A stretch of DNA of 12,191 nt from Bordetella parapertussis (GTDB lineage Bacteria; Pseudomonadota; Gammaproteobacteria; Burkholderiales; Burkholderiaceae_B). Where the stretch lies: contig CAMBPA010000011.1 of assembly GCA_945869355.1 (NCBI GenBank), positions 1 through 12,191 on the forward strand. The letters run 5' to 3'. The position numbers and the translations under genes are program-made. Shown piece after piece: positions 1 through 7,422 of the stretch. The notes under the pieces are model-generated. The model searched no databases. It saw only the letters and a list, made by a program, of their open reading frames with translations, and was not told where the DNA came from. The first letter of the stretch is position 1. Each line of letters starts with the position of its first letter.

Positions 1-1276
1 TGATTTGAGCCTTCAGGAAGTTTGCGGCCTCAGCGTCTTTGTTTGTACCTTGCAAGGTTTGCGCCATCCGCATGGCGAAAGAACGGCGAGTGGGCCAACG
101 CTTACTGCCCGCCTGGGCCCCCGTCAAGGCTGCTGCGTATTGCCGATTCGCAATATCAATATCGATTTTCTGCAAATCCAAATAAGGCGATGAGATCTTG
201 AATGACTGCGCCTGCTGTAAAGCCGTTGCGGCAGCCGCGGGATCCTGTCGGGCGAGTGCGACCAACGAAACGCCATACCACGCGGCAGCGCGGCGCATCT
301 GCGCCTCACTCGCGCCCACTTCACCGCCCGAAGCACGGGCCTCCTCTTCCATCTGATCGAGTGCCTGGCGCAACGCCCGTGGGTCTAGCGCTTGTAAGAC
401 CCGCGACTTAGCCCGCACAAACCAGAACTCATCCGAACCCTGAGATTTGCTTGCCGGAAACTGTCGAATGCGATTTTGCATATCCGTCATCCGCTGAATA
501 CTCAAAGGATGCGTGGTGGCATACACACCACCGCCACGCCCTTCGTTCAGGGAAGATGCGCTCATCAGTCTGCCAAACATTAAGGCCATGCCGTTGGGGT
601 CGTAACCCGCCTTGCGCAACATTTCCACACCTGTGCGGTCCGCCTCCTGCTCGGCATCACGAGAAAAACCAAGTTGACGATCGATCATGGCCGCTTGACC
701 AAACGCTGCGATGCCCATCGCAGCTTGGCCTCCTCCGGGAATCATCGCCGCTAAGATCGCAGCAACCAAGGTCGCCAAGGCAAGGTGGCCGCCCTGGGTT
801 TGCTGGGTCAGGCCTCGCGCAATATGTCGCTGCGTCACGTGTGCGATTTCGTGGGCCACGACGCCCGCAAGCTCAGACTCGGCACCTGCCAAGACGATCA
901 GCCCGGTCTGCACACCAATAAAACCGCCTGGCATGGCAAACGCATTGACGATCGGGTTTCTTACACCGAACACGTCTACCTGAGGCGCACCGCCAGGCGC
1001 GAAGGCGGCAATTTTTTGACCCATTTCGTTCAAATACTGGCTGAGATCCGGGTCATTGATGTATTCAGGATCCCGGCGGCCCTGCACCATAATGGCCTCG
1101 CCCAAGCGGCGCTCTACGGATGGGGACAACTCGGCCGACGCCGGAGAACCCAAGGTGGGGACCGCAGCGGGTTGAGGCCACGCAGCAGGTGGCGTGCACA
1201 ACAGTGCGGCCACCACCCAAATAAGACATTTGGATGACGATTTAATTTGATGGGGTTTTGTATGTTGGCGGGTCAT
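1..1276 (-). CDS. Secreted M48 metalloprotease with TPR-like tail (BepA/YfgC-like), C-terminus cut by window edge
   Basis: The minus frame is open from an ATG at 1276 to the window edge, giving 425 residues without a stop. Residues 1-33 look like a Sec signal peptide: a basic start, a hydrophobic run at about 18-27, then PPAAW. Cys27 lacks a proper lipobox, so a lipoprotein is unlikely. The zinc site is complete: HEIAH at 142-146, a third ligand Glu209 in the ExxxD pattern EQEAD, and His256 in a THP motif matching the regulatory His of E. coli BepA. From about residue 270 the sequence is Ala/Leu/Gln-rich and helical, as in the TPR half of BepA. Family members act in the periplasm, degrading or maturing stalled outer-membrane proteins such as LptD. 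There is no Shine-Dalgarno before the ATG, and a -10-like TATCAT lies 6 bases upstream. The gene is divergent from galU. The M48 call is firm; equivalence to BepA is inferred from architecture. Confidence 0.9.
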   Translation of the reverse strand, partial: MTRQHTKPHQIKSSSKCLIWVVAALLCTPPAAWPQPAAVPTLGSPASAELSPSVERRLGEAIMVQGRRDPEYINDPDLSQYLNEMGQKIAAFAPGGAPQVDVFGVRNPIVNAFAMPGGFIGVQTGLIVLAGAESELAGVVAHEIAHVTQRHIARGLTQQTQGGHLALATLVAAILAAMIPGGGQAAMGIAAFGQAAMIDRQLGFSRDAEQEADRTGVEMLRKAGYDPNGMALMFGRLMSASSLNEGRGGGVYATTHPLSIQRMTDMQNRIRQFPASKSQGSDEFWFVRAKSRVLQALDPRALRQALDQMEEEARASGGEVGASEAQMRRAAAWYGVSLVALARQDPAAAATALQQAQSFKISSPYLDLQKIDIDIANRQYAAALTGAQAGSKRWPTRRSFAMRMAQTLQGTNKDAEAANFLKAQI

Positions 1277-1287
1277 ACGCTTATGAT
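1258..1287 (+). promoter_or_regulatory. Possible sigma-70-type promoter of galU
   Basis: TTGTAT (1258-1263, 4 of 6 to TTGACA) and TATGAT (1282-1287, 5 of 6 to TATAAT) are separated by 18 bases. This would start transcription near 1294 and give a leader of about 50 bases before the galU ATG. The -35 part lies within the first codons of the divergent protease gene. The call rests on pattern matching by eye only. Confidence 0.35.
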
Positions 1288-1288
1288 A
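1283..1288 (-). promoter_or_regulatory. Possible -10 element (TATCAT) of the M48 protease gene
   Basis: On the minus strand TATCAT (5 of 6 to consensus) ends 6 bases before the ATG at 1276, which would place transcription start at or next to the start codon. I see no good -35 at 16-18 bases. It lies inside the 14-base inverted repeat CGCTTATGATAGCG (1278-1291), whose other strand reads TATGAT, a -10-like match for galU. Confidence 0.3.
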
Positions 1289-1330
1289 GCGGGTGTCGAG
1301 ATACGTTCCGCCCTCTGGGCGAATTTTTGC

Positions 1331-1335
1331 AAGGA
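1331..1335 (+). promoter_or_regulatory. galU Shine-Dalgarno (AAGGA)
   Basis: AAGGA lies 8 bases before the ATG at 1344. It decides that start over the upstream in-frame ATG at 1293, which would add 17 residues that have no counterpart in the family. Confidence 0.7.
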
Positions 1336-1343
1336 ATCAAAAG

Positions 1344-2180
1344 ATGCGCCCTGTACGCAAAGCGGTTTTCCCCGTCGCCGGACTTGGAACCCGTTTTTTA
1401 CCGGCCACCAAGGCTATGCCCAAAGAGATGCTACCCGTGGTGGACAAGCCCCTCATCCAATATGCCGTCGAAGAGGCTGTGGCGGCAGGGATCACTGATT
1501 TGATTTTTGTCACGGGACGTCACAAGCGTGCCATCGAGGATCATTTCGATTCCGCACCAGAGATGGAAAATGAATTGGCCCGCAAAGGCAAAGCCGAGTT
1601 ACTTGCCATTGTTCAAGGCATCTTGCCTTCGAACGTCAGTTGTATTTACATTCGGCAATCCGCCCCGCTTGGGCTCGGCCATGCCGTCCTGACAGCGGCT
1701 CCCATCGTCGGCGACGAGCCTTTCGCCGTGCTGTTGGCAGACGACTTGCTCGACGCGGAACGTCCTGTCATCGGGCAGCTCATTGATGCAGCCCTCACCT
1801 ACCAAGGCAGTATTCTGGGGGTGCAAGAAGTCCCTCTGAGCGATACCGACCGGTACGGCATTGTGGCAACAGATCCAGCCGGCCCACGTACCGAGCGTGT
1901 GCGACACATTGTCGAGAAGCCCAAGCCAGAGGTCGCACCTTCGACGCTAGCGGTCGTTGGTAGATATGTTCTAGACGCCCGCATCTTCGCGCACTTACGC
2001 CAAACACAAGCCGGCGCAGGTGGCGAGATTCAACTGACAGACGGGATCGCTTCCTTACTGAAAGAGCAAGCCGTGTTCGCACATCGCTATGACGGGATCC
2101 GCTACGACTGCGGCAACAAAGAAGGCATGTTTAAAGCAACGATCGCACTCGGGCGCAAGTACCACGGTCTTATACCCTGA
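1344..2180 (+). CDS. galU: UTP-glucose-1-phosphate uridylyltransferase (UDP-glucose pyrophosphorylase)
   Basis: The 278-residue protein makes UDP-glucose and pyrophosphate from UTP and glucose-1-phosphate in the cytoplasm. UDP-glucose feeds LPS core, capsule and exopolysaccharide synthesis, galactose metabolism and trehalose. The nucleotidyltransferase signature is at the N-terminus: [19 protein letters not shown] spans residues 13-31. It is followed by LGLGHAV (109-115), the metal-binding-type LADD (131-134), the VEKPKPE loop (190-196) and GGEIQLTD (226-233), all typical of bacterial GalU. The length is also normal for the family. The ATG at 1344 is chosen because of the AAGGA ribosome site and because the family starts close to the VAGLGTR loop. 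The gene stands alone, divergent from the M48 protease gene and convergent with the ctaG-type gene, whose last 11 bases overlap its own. Confidence 0.96.
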   Translation: MRPVRKAVFPVAGLGTRFLPATKAMPKEMLPVVDKPLIQYAVEEAVAAGITDLIFVTGRHKRAIEDHFDSAPEMENELARKGKAELLAIVQGILPSNVSCIYIRQSAPLGLGHAVLTAAPIVGDEPFAVLLADDLLDAERPVIGQLIDAALTYQGSILGVQEVPLSDTDRYGIVATDPAGPRTERVRHIVEKPKPEVAPSTLAVVGRYVLDARIFAHLRQTQAGAGGEIQLTDGIASLLKEQAVFAHRYDGIRYDCGNKEGMFKATIALGRKYHGLIP

Positions 2181-3000
2181 TAGGCTTGGCGACTCCCCAG
2201 CGTCCCTTGGCAGAAAGCCGCATCAAGGTGCGCAACGCTACCAAGAGACCGATCACCTCAGTCATCGCAGCCGGTATCCACATAGTCAAGCCACCGATCA
2301 TCTGATCGGTCTGCGCGTCCCTGGGGATGGCGCGCCCACACAAATCAAACAAGGGGTACAAATCACGTTCAGTAAAGGCGATCACCGCCCCCGCGACCAT
2401 CTGCGGCGCCATCGTCAAAATCGGGGAGATCACGCGCCCGCCAGGCGTCATGGCCGCAGGCGGATTAGGCCGGCGATCCAAGATTAAATTCCAATACATG
2501 AAGCCCGTGATCACAACCGACCAGTTCATGAGGCGGTACAGCCTCCAGTCCAACATCGAATAAAACTGAACCGACGGAATCAACCAAATCACGACCAAAA
2601 ATACAAATAAAGCGGGTACGAATATGGGGTTGGTCAGTAGGGAAACGGTCCCGCGTCCCCAGATCGTTTGGGTGAACCTAAACAGCGCCTGCCGCAGCGC
2701 ACGCGGCAGGCCTGCGCGCATCACCGAACCGGGATAGGCGGCCATCACAACCAGTGGTCCAAGATGGTGCAGCACAAGGTGTTGGATCCGATGCATAAAA
2801 AACATACGTTCGGCGTAATAGTCGAGCATCGTGTGCATCGACAAATACAACATCACCCAACCGCTCCAAAAGAACACTTGGCGCGTGCGCGACACGCGAC
2901 GCGTACGTGCGCCGCGCACGAAGAGCCAAGCGCTTAGCACGAAGCACGCCACCAAAACGGGTGACAATTCCCAGGGGTTCAGCCAACTCAGCCAGTCCAT
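2170..3000 (-). CDS. Caa3-type/CtaG cytochrome c oxidase assembly-like membrane protein
   Basis: This 276-residue integral membrane protein has about seven hydrophobic segments (near residues 14-29, 43-58, 76-90, 123-142, 157-174, 195-210, 238-258). The His-rich stretch around the second and third segments (His56, His70, His74, His78, His79, within [10 protein letters not shown]) and the later [12 protein letters not shown] fit the Caa3_CtaG family. Members are associated with assembly or copper loading of cytochrome c oxidase in Bacillus and proteobacteria. It is unrelated to the Cox11 protein that also carries the name CtaG. The ATG at 3000 is preferred over an upstream start at 3042 because AAAGG (3012-3008 on this strand) lies 7 bases before it. 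Its stop lies inside galU (convergent overlap 2170-2180), and it diverges from pepP. No oxidase genes are in the window, so the role is inferred from the family alone. Confidence 0.85.
   Translation of the reverse strand: MDWLSWLNPWELSPVLVACFVLSAWLFVRGARTRRVSRTRQVFFWSGWVMLYLSMHTMLDYYAERMFFMHRIQHLVLHHLGPLVVMAAYPGSVMRAGLPRALRQALFRFTQTIWGRGTVSLLTNPIFVPALFVFLVVIWLIPSVQFYSMLDWRLYRLMNWSVVITGFMYWNLILDRRPNPPAAMTPGGRVISPILTMAPQMVAGAVIAFTERDLYPLFDLCGRAIPRDAQTDQMIGGLTMWIPAAMTEVIGLLVALRTLMRLSAKGRWGVAKPIRV
2293..2310. repeat. Inverted repeat in the CtaG-like gene near the convergent junction
   Basis: ACCGATCA and TGATCGGT are perfect 8-base arms around a 2-base centre, which would fold as 7 pairs with a 4-base loop. 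It lies 113 bases past the galU stop on the galU strand. There is no T tract on either strand, so it is not a canonical intrinsic terminator, although it could stabilise the 3' end of a galU transcript. It also encodes part of the CtaG-like protein, so chance is possible. Confidence 0.4.
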
Positions 3001-3007
3001 CACACAA

Positions 3008-3012
3008 CCTTT
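3008..3012 (-). promoter_or_regulatory. Shine-Dalgarno (AAAGG) of the CtaG-like gene
   Basis: On the minus strand AAAGG is followed by 7 bases and the ATG at 3000. This supports the shorter start over the in-frame upstream start at 3042. Confidence 0.6.
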
Positions 3013-3132
3013 AAAATGATCGGAGATTGGCGCACAATCCACGCGTGAGATTGTAGTATGTTAGGAGCAACCAATCAGACCAACCGCCACCGCAACCAAC
3101 GTCGATCTCTTTTCGCTGAGAACCCAGGCCTC

Positions 3133-4485
3133 ATGACCCCCGCGCACAACACATTCAGCCCTTTCCATCGTCGTCGCCAGCAGATTCTGAGCTGGATGCG
3201 CAGCATGGGTGGCGGAATCGCTATTTTGCCCACAGGTCCCGACATTTCGCGGAACCGAGATAACCATTACGCATTCCGACACGACAGCGATTTTTTCTAC
3301 CTCACAGGCTTTACCGAAGCGAATGCCTGGCTCGTGCTGATCGCAGGTGAAACAGATCAAAGCATTTTATTTTGCGAACCTAAAGATCCGCTCAGGGAAA
3401 CCTGGACCGGAAAACGCTGGGGACCGACTGCAGCGGCGGAACACTTTGAGTTTGATCAAGCCTTCGCCACGACCGAGCTCGAGACGCAAATTCCCCTGCT
3501 GATGACCGGCTTAAAAAATCTGTTTGCCAACACCTCGCGTAGTCGCAGTCCTCAATATCTGACGCAACTGCATGCTTGGATCAGCACCGCTCAAGCTACG
3601 TTGCGGGGCGCGCGCGCCACACCCACCCATTGGCTCGATATCGGCGAACCACTCAGCGAAATGCGCTTAGTCAAAGATGCGCACGAGCTCGATACGATGC
3701 GGCGTGCAGCCGCAATTTCGGCGCTCGGGCATGTACGCGCGATGCAGGCCGCGCAACCTGGACGTCACGAGTACGAACTTGAGGCTGAACTGTTGTATGT
3801 CTTTCGCAAGAACGGTGCGCAATCTGTCGCCTATGACAGCATCGTTGCGGCCGGCGGTAACGCGTGCACCTTGCATTACCGCGCAGGCGATACAGTCATG
3901 CGCGACGGCGATCTGGTCCTCATTGACGCGGGTTGCGAGCTCGACGGCTATGCCTCGGACATCACGCGCACGTTCCCCGCGAACGGCCGTTTTTCGGCTG
4001 CACAACGTACGCTGTACGAAATCGTTCTGGCGGCCCAGCGCGCTGCCACAGCGTGCGTACCACCTGCCCACCACTGGAATGCCGCTCATGAAGCTGCAGT
4101 GCGTGTCTTGGTCCAAGGTCTCCTTGACGAAAAACTCCTCACAGGATCGCTTGAAAAAAATATCGAAACCGAAAGTTTCAAACGCTTTTACATGCATCGA
4201 ACCGGACATTGGCTTGGCATGGATGTCCATGACGTAGGCGAGTATCGAACACCTTCTGCGGGCGCAGGAGAACGTGCGTGGCGAACGCTTTCGCCAGGTA
4301 TGGTGTTGACGATAGAACCAGGCCTTTATGTCACGCCTTCGCCAGACGTGCCAGAGCTATTTTGGAATATTGGCATTCGTATTGAGGACGACGCAGTAGT
4401 CACGCAACACGGCTGTGAATTAATGAGTAGGGGTGTACCCGTAGAAGTTAGGGACATCGAGGACTTGATGCAACACAAAGACTGA
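3133..4485 (+). CDS. pepP: Xaa-Pro aminopeptidase P (M24B)
   Basis: The 450-residue protein is a metallo-aminopeptidase that removes the N-terminal residue from peptides with proline in second position; it acts in cytoplasmic peptide turnover. Residues about 8-150 form the aminopeptidase P N-terminal domain (HDSDFFYLTGF, CEPKDPLRETWTGKRWG). The remainder is the pita-bread catalytic domain. All five metal ligands are present at the expected spacing: Asp265 and Asp276 (IDAGCELDGYASDIT), His359 (HRTGHWLGMDVHD), Glu395 (TIEPGLY) and Glu418 (IRIEDD). The catalytic-type His248 and His366 are also kept. I chose ATG 3133 because it gives the usual family length. An in-frame ATG at 3058 would add 25 Arg/Asn-rich residues, and neither start has a strong ribosome site. 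In E. coli pepP directly precedes ubiH; here two other genes lie between them. Confidence 0.93.
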   Translation: MTPAHNTFSPFHRRRQQILSWMRSMGGGIAILPTGPDISRNRDNHYAFRHDSDFFYLTGFTEANAWLVLIAGETDQSILFCEPKDPLRETWTGKRWGPTAAAEHFEFDQAFATTELETQIPLLMTGLKNLFANTSRSRSPQYLTQLHAWISTAQATLRGARATPTHWLDIGEPLSEMRLVKDAHELDTMRRAAAISALGHVRAMQAAQPGRHEYELEAELLYVFRKNGAQSVAYDSIVAAGGNACTLHYRAGDTVMRDGDLVLIDAGCELDGYASDITRTFPANGRFSAAQRTLYEIVLAAQRAATACVPPAHHWNAAHEAAVRVLVQGLLDEKLLTGSLEKNIETESFKRFYMHRTGHWLGMDVHDVGEYRTPSAGAGERAWRTLSPGMVLTIEPGLYVTPSPDVPELFWNIGIRIEDDAVVTQHGCELMSRGVPVEVRDIEDLMQHKD

Positions 4486-4523
4486 CGTACAACAAAGTTC
4501 TGGAATCCTTAGAACCGAGACCG

Positions 4524-5657
4524 ATGATGTTCGATCCAATTCAGTTTGAACCCTTAGGGGGCATTTGCGTCATCGCGCAAGACGACGCACAAAGCGCATC
4601 GATCATTCGCGCGCTTGGGAAGTGGTGCGACGAGATGCGGGTACGCGAATTCGTCACGATTGAGCCGCTGCGTTTCCAAGACACTGCCATCGTTCATGTC
4701 CACGCCAATGCCTTGCTCCACGAGAGCGCGCCCGATGCCGACATGCGCCTCTTAGCCTCCAACTTTGGTTTCTCGACCACAGGGCCCGAGCACGAATTGC
4801 TACGCGAGATATTCTTATCCAAAGCGATTAGTCCGGTTGCATCGAGCTTTCCGAGTATCGACGAGCTGTTTGCCGCCATCCGTATTCGTCGCAACATCGC
4901 ATTGATTGCGCGCCGCACTGAGCTATGGTTCAGCATCGACGAAGACACTCGCCCCCCTACCCACTGGAAACAACTTAGTACCGATAGCTTCGCGTTGATT
5001 GCGGGCCAGTCACTCCCCCGCGCACTCGAGTACGCCCTCTGCCCAGACATGACGGGACAACGCTACGGTTTCGCCTGTCGACAAGCTTCTGAGTATTTGA
5101 TGTTGGCGGGCTTGGTGCAGGAGCTGGAGACAACCAACCCAGAATTACTTGAAGTCATTGAAAACCGCTGGGCGCATGCTCCACTTCGCGGAGAATCATT
5201 CATTAACGCATTTTTAATGGAGCGCGGCTCGCGTGAACGACCCTTCCCCAAGCATCATTACGTCCCCGGAAGCCGCGTCTGGTTTAAGAATCCCGACGAA
5301 TACTCGACAGACGTAGATGGGTTTGAAGGTTCCTGGGTGGTCTACATGGGCGCCGGGAAGTTCGTCAATCTTTGGGATAAAGCCGAACCCTATCCAATCG
5401 AAACCAAATGCTTGGAAATCTATCATTGGCGTCACTGTGTCGAACAAACTGCTGCAGGCGCATTGCGCATAGACGAAGATCGCGTCAAAGAAATGATCGC
5501 GGCATCAACGCTAGACGCCACCGTTAAGCAAGGAATTTTGACTCAGATGATGGAATACCGCGCGCCAGTCGGCGTGTATGGCGAAGGTGGTTGTATCGAC
5601 CTCACGCGTGAGCATGCGCGTTGGGTCTGCCCCCAAACAACCAACATCAGTATTTAG
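4524..5657 (+). CDS. Tgl-like (Bacillus spore-coat transglutaminase family) protein with extra N- and C-terminal regions
   Basis: This 377-residue, apparently cytoplasmic protein has no signal peptide or membrane segment. Compared from memory with B. subtilis Tgl (protein-glutamine gamma-glutamyltransferase, NlpC/P60-like core), the central part lines up in order. Residues 111-130 (IDELFAAIRIRRNIALIARR) match the Tgl helix with RMNI. Residues 181-194 (YGFACRQASEYLML) match the segment with catalytic Cys116. Residues 244-258 (HHYVPGSRVWFKNPD) match the GHHFFLGDCLYFKNPE region, and 268-280 match the strand after Glu187. Cys185 aligns with the nucleophile. The alternative partner Glu115 is replaced by Ala184, Glu268 falls within one or two positions of Glu187, and the downstream His200 is not kept. 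About 100 residues before and 90 after the core are unrecognised. There are eight cysteines. It starts 38 bases after pepP with a weak ribosome site; ATG 4527 is an alternative. Fold relationship likely, activity and substrate unknown. Confidence 0.6.
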   Translation: MMFDPIQFEPLGGICVIAQDDAQSASIIRALGKWCDEMRVREFVTIEPLRFQDTAIVHVHANALLHESAPDADMRLLASNFGFSTTGPEHELLREIFLSKAISPVASSFPSIDELFAAIRIRRNIALIARRTELWFSIDEDTRPPTHWKQLSTDSFALIAGQSLPRALEYALCPDMTGQRYGFACRQASEYLMLAGLVQELETTNPELLEVIENRWAHAPLRGESFINAFLMERGSRERPFPKHHYVPGSRVWFKNPDEYSTDVDGFEGSWVVYMGAGKFVNLWDKAEPYPIETKCLEIYHWRHCVEQTAAGALRIDEDRVKEMIAASTLDATVKQGILTQMMEYRAPVGVYGEGGCIDLTREHARWVCPQTTNISI

Positions 5658-6097
5658 CCCTCCAGGTCGAGGCCGTCTAACCAACCGAGTGCGGACCAGA
5701 CATAAATCACAATCATCGCGATCCCGAACATCAACGCGACAGTGCCGATCAAGAGGGTGAAGCTAGCCACCAATACTGGCCCCCAGCCGCTGGCCTGATG
5801 CCGCACCAGCCCGGGGTTGTAGCGCGCATCAAAGCGCTGGTCACTCATGAGGCACAACACAATGGCCTCAACAAACCCAGCCAAAGTGGGGACGAACAGT
5901 AAAAAAAATGCAGGATTTTCCCACCAGATGTCGGCAAAGCCACACGCGACCATCAGCCCCACACTGATTAAGGACATGAGCCAAGCGTAAGGGCGGTTCA
6001 AATACCACCAATGCGCGCCGACGCAACCCAGAACAGCTGCCAAGAGCCCCACCGTCACTTTATTTCGAAATGCTGGAGCTGCTTGTTGAATAGTCAT
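5654..6097 (-). CDS. Small TM2-domain-like inner-membrane protein
   Basis: This 147-residue protein of unknown function has about four hydrophobic segments (near 14-30, 36-55, 62-82 and 106-136). The first half resembles the TM2 domain: a basic NKVTVGLLA start, then VLGCVGAHWWYL, where the family has a Gly-x-x-Gly-x-His-x-x-Tyr pattern, and a second helix after a short turn. It then has the DQRFDARYNPG stretch common to Burkholderiales relatives. The third and fourth helices go beyond the minimal domain. ATG 6097 is chosen; an in-frame GTG at 6121 would add 8 residues, and neither has a clear ribosome site. Its stop shares bases with the stop of the convergent Tgl-like gene (5654-5657). It diverges from ubiH. 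A possible promoter lies at 6166-6137. Confidence 0.75.
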   Translation of the reverse strand: MTIQQAAPAFRNKVTVGLLAAVLGCVGAHWWYLNRPYAWLMSLISVGLMVACGFADIWWENPAFFLLFVPTLAGFVEAIVLCLMSDQRFDARYNPGLVRHQASGWGPVLVASFTLLIGTVALMFGIAMIVIYVWSALGWLDGLDLEG

Positions 6098-6136
6098 GGT
6101 ACCGAGGCAAAGAAAGGTCACTTACGTTGTGCCGCA

Positions 6137-6166
6137 AGAATAGCCTATCCCGATCTAAGGATTCAA
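6137..6166 (-). promoter_or_regulatory. Possible promoter of the TM2-like gene
   Basis: On the minus strand TTGAAT (6166-6161) and TATTCT (6142-6137) are 18 bases apart. Each matches 4 of 6 consensus bases. They sit 39 bases before ATG 6097 in the divergent gap with ubiH. Weak, found by eye. Confidence 0.25.
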
Positions 6167-6192
6167 CCAAAGCCCTTAGTCTGGTCCCACGA

Positions 6193-6198
6193 TAGAAT
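6193..6198 (+). promoter_or_regulatory. Possible -10 element (TAGAAT) of ubiH
   Basis: TAGAAT (5 of 6 to consensus) ends 5 bases before ATG 6204. An in-frame stop at 6177-6179 prevents a much longer start, and there is no usable Shine-Dalgarno, so a leaderless or near-leaderless transcript is suggested. No convincing -35 is visible. Confidence 0.3.
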
Positions 6199-6203
6199 GT
6201 GAG

Positions 6204-7376
6204 ATGCCTTCAGAGACCCCAACCTGCGAGTTCGACATTGCCATCCTCGGTGGCGGCCCAGTGGGCTGCGCCCTCGCCTTGCTACTCGCGCGACTAAGTC
6301 CGAGGCCTGCGCGTATCGTCCTGTTGCAGTCAGATGCTGCCTCGCGCTACGGTCATACGCCGGACACAGATCCTAGAGTCCTTGCGGTGAACCATGGCAG
6401 TCGCGTTTTACTCGAATCCTTAGGTGCGTGGCCCGAACGCTACGCCGACATCCGCACGATTCACGTCTCACAACGCGGTCGTCTGGGGCGTACGTTAATT
6501 AAGCATACTGATTTTGCGGTACCTCAACTAGGCTGTGTGCTGCGGTACGGGGCGCTCATCGAACAACTCACCCGCGCTGTTCAAGCAAGCGGCGTATGCG
6601 TGCGTCACGGCGCCAGCGCGCAAGTCATGCATCAAGACGCGCGTGGCGTGCAACTTTCGCAAGGGCAAGACAACCTGCATGTCGCAATGGTTGTTCAGGC
6701 CGACGGCGGCAGCCCGACCGAAATTCGCCGCACCTACCAACAAATGGCGCTGCTCACGCGAGTGCGAGCGAGCCTCCCACGCACAGGTTGGGCGTTCGAA
6801 CGCTTCACACGTGAAGGGCCCTTGGCGATCTTGCCTCACCCCGAAGCGACAGACCAACAATCAATCGTATGGTGCTGTGCACCGAAGCGTGCTGAATATC
6901 TGCAGACACTGAGTGCGGCAGACTTTTCCCTTGCGCTGACGCAGGCGTTTGGTGGGCGGCTTGGTTCGCTTGACGTACAAGACAAGGTCTCCTTGTTCCC
7001 TCTCGCGCTGAGCGTGCGCGCCGCTCCGGTCAATGGACGCATCATCGCGATTGGCAATGCGGCACAAACGCTCCACCCGGTGGCCGGTCAAGGACTGAAC
7101 CTCGGCTTACGCGACGCCGCCAGCCTGGCGATCGCGTTGCGTGACTGGCTTCCCTTGACAGACCAAGAACCAAGCGCAGCGCTTGAGCAGTTTGTGCGCA
7201 TGCGGCAGCCCGATCGCCAGCTCACCACACATCTGACCGATTTGATGTCGCGCGTCTTCACCTCAGGCTGGCCGATTGTTGAACACTCTGCTGGTCTCGC
7301 CTTGCTCGCCATGGACCTGATTCCTGCCTTGCGCGCCCCTCTCGCAAGACATCTCTTACAGGGTTTGAGGCTGTAA
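6204..7376 (+). CDS. ubiH: UbiH-type FAD-dependent hydroxylase of ubiquinone biosynthesis
   Basis: This 390-residue flavoprotein monooxygenase belongs to the UbiH/UbiI/UbiF/COQ6 family, which hydroxylates the polyprenylated aromatic ring on the way to ubiquinone at the inner membrane face. The N-terminal Rossmann loop GGGPVG (16-21) binds FAD. DPRVLAVNHGSRVLLESLG (56-74) is the conserved region after it. The second FAD motif, IGNAAQTLHPVAGQGLNLGL (283-302), has Asn-Ala-Ala-Gln rather than the Asp-Ala-Ala-His of UbiI/UbiF, which is the UbiH form as I know it from E. coli. The C-terminal part (LTDLMSRVF, about 344-352) is also typical. Exact hydroxylation position cannot be read from sequence, and betaproteobacteria vary in which family members they use. 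It is the first gene of the rightward run leading into dusB-fis, 46 bases before the dusB ATG. Confidence 0.85.
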   Translation: MPSETPTCEFDIAILGGGPVGCALALLLARLSPRPARIVLLQSDAASRYGHTPDTDPRVLAVNHGSRVLLESLGAWPERYADIRTIHVSQRGRLGRTLIKHTDFAVPQLGCVLRYGALIEQLTRAVQASGVCVRHGASAQVMHQDARGVQLSQGQDNLHVAMVVQADGGSPTEIRRTYQQMALLTRVRASLPRTGWAFERFTREGPLAILPHPEATDQQSIVWCCAPKRAEYLQTLSAADFSLALTQAFGGRLGSLDVQDKVSLFPLALSVRAAPVNGRIIAIGNAAQTLHPVAGQGLNLGLRDAASLAIALRDWLPLTDQEPSAALEQFVRMRQPDRQLTTHLTDLMSRVFTSGWPIVEHSAGLALLAMDLIPALRAPLARHLLQGLRL

Positions 7377-7410
7377 CGACGGGTAACTCAGTTGTTGCAG
7401 TCCAACCGAT

Positions 7411-7416
7411 TACAAT
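7411..7416 (+). promoter_or_regulatory. Possible -10 element (TACAAT) of dusB-fis
   Basis: TACAAT (5 of 6 to consensus) ends 6 bases before the dusB ATG at 7423. There is no Shine-Dalgarno, so a leaderless dusB transcript is suggested. Positions 7387-7393, where a -35 should lie, do not match well (CTCAGTT). Confidence 0.4.
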
Positions 7417-7422
7417 TTGCGC

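Noticed and set aside
1176..1226. Possible lipoprotein signal in the M48 protease (Cys27)
   Set aside because: The residues before the cysteine are Ala-Leu-Leu; position -1 is Leu and not Gly, Ala or Ser, so an ordinary signal peptide is more likely.
3058..3132. Upstream start of pepP giving an Arg-rich extension with an RRSLF stretch resembling a twin-arginine signal
   Set aside because: No hydrophobic segment follows, the extension exceeds the usual family length, and the enzyme is cytoplasmic.
3667..4237. Long open frames of about 186 codons on both strands inside pepP
   Set aside because: They are shadows of the pepP reading frame, which has all catalytic residues; the alternative products show no recognisable family features.
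4497..4515. GTTCT...AGAAC hairpin between pepP and the Tgl-like gene, considered as a terminator
   Set aside because: The stem has only 5 pairs, a 9-base loop and no T tract.
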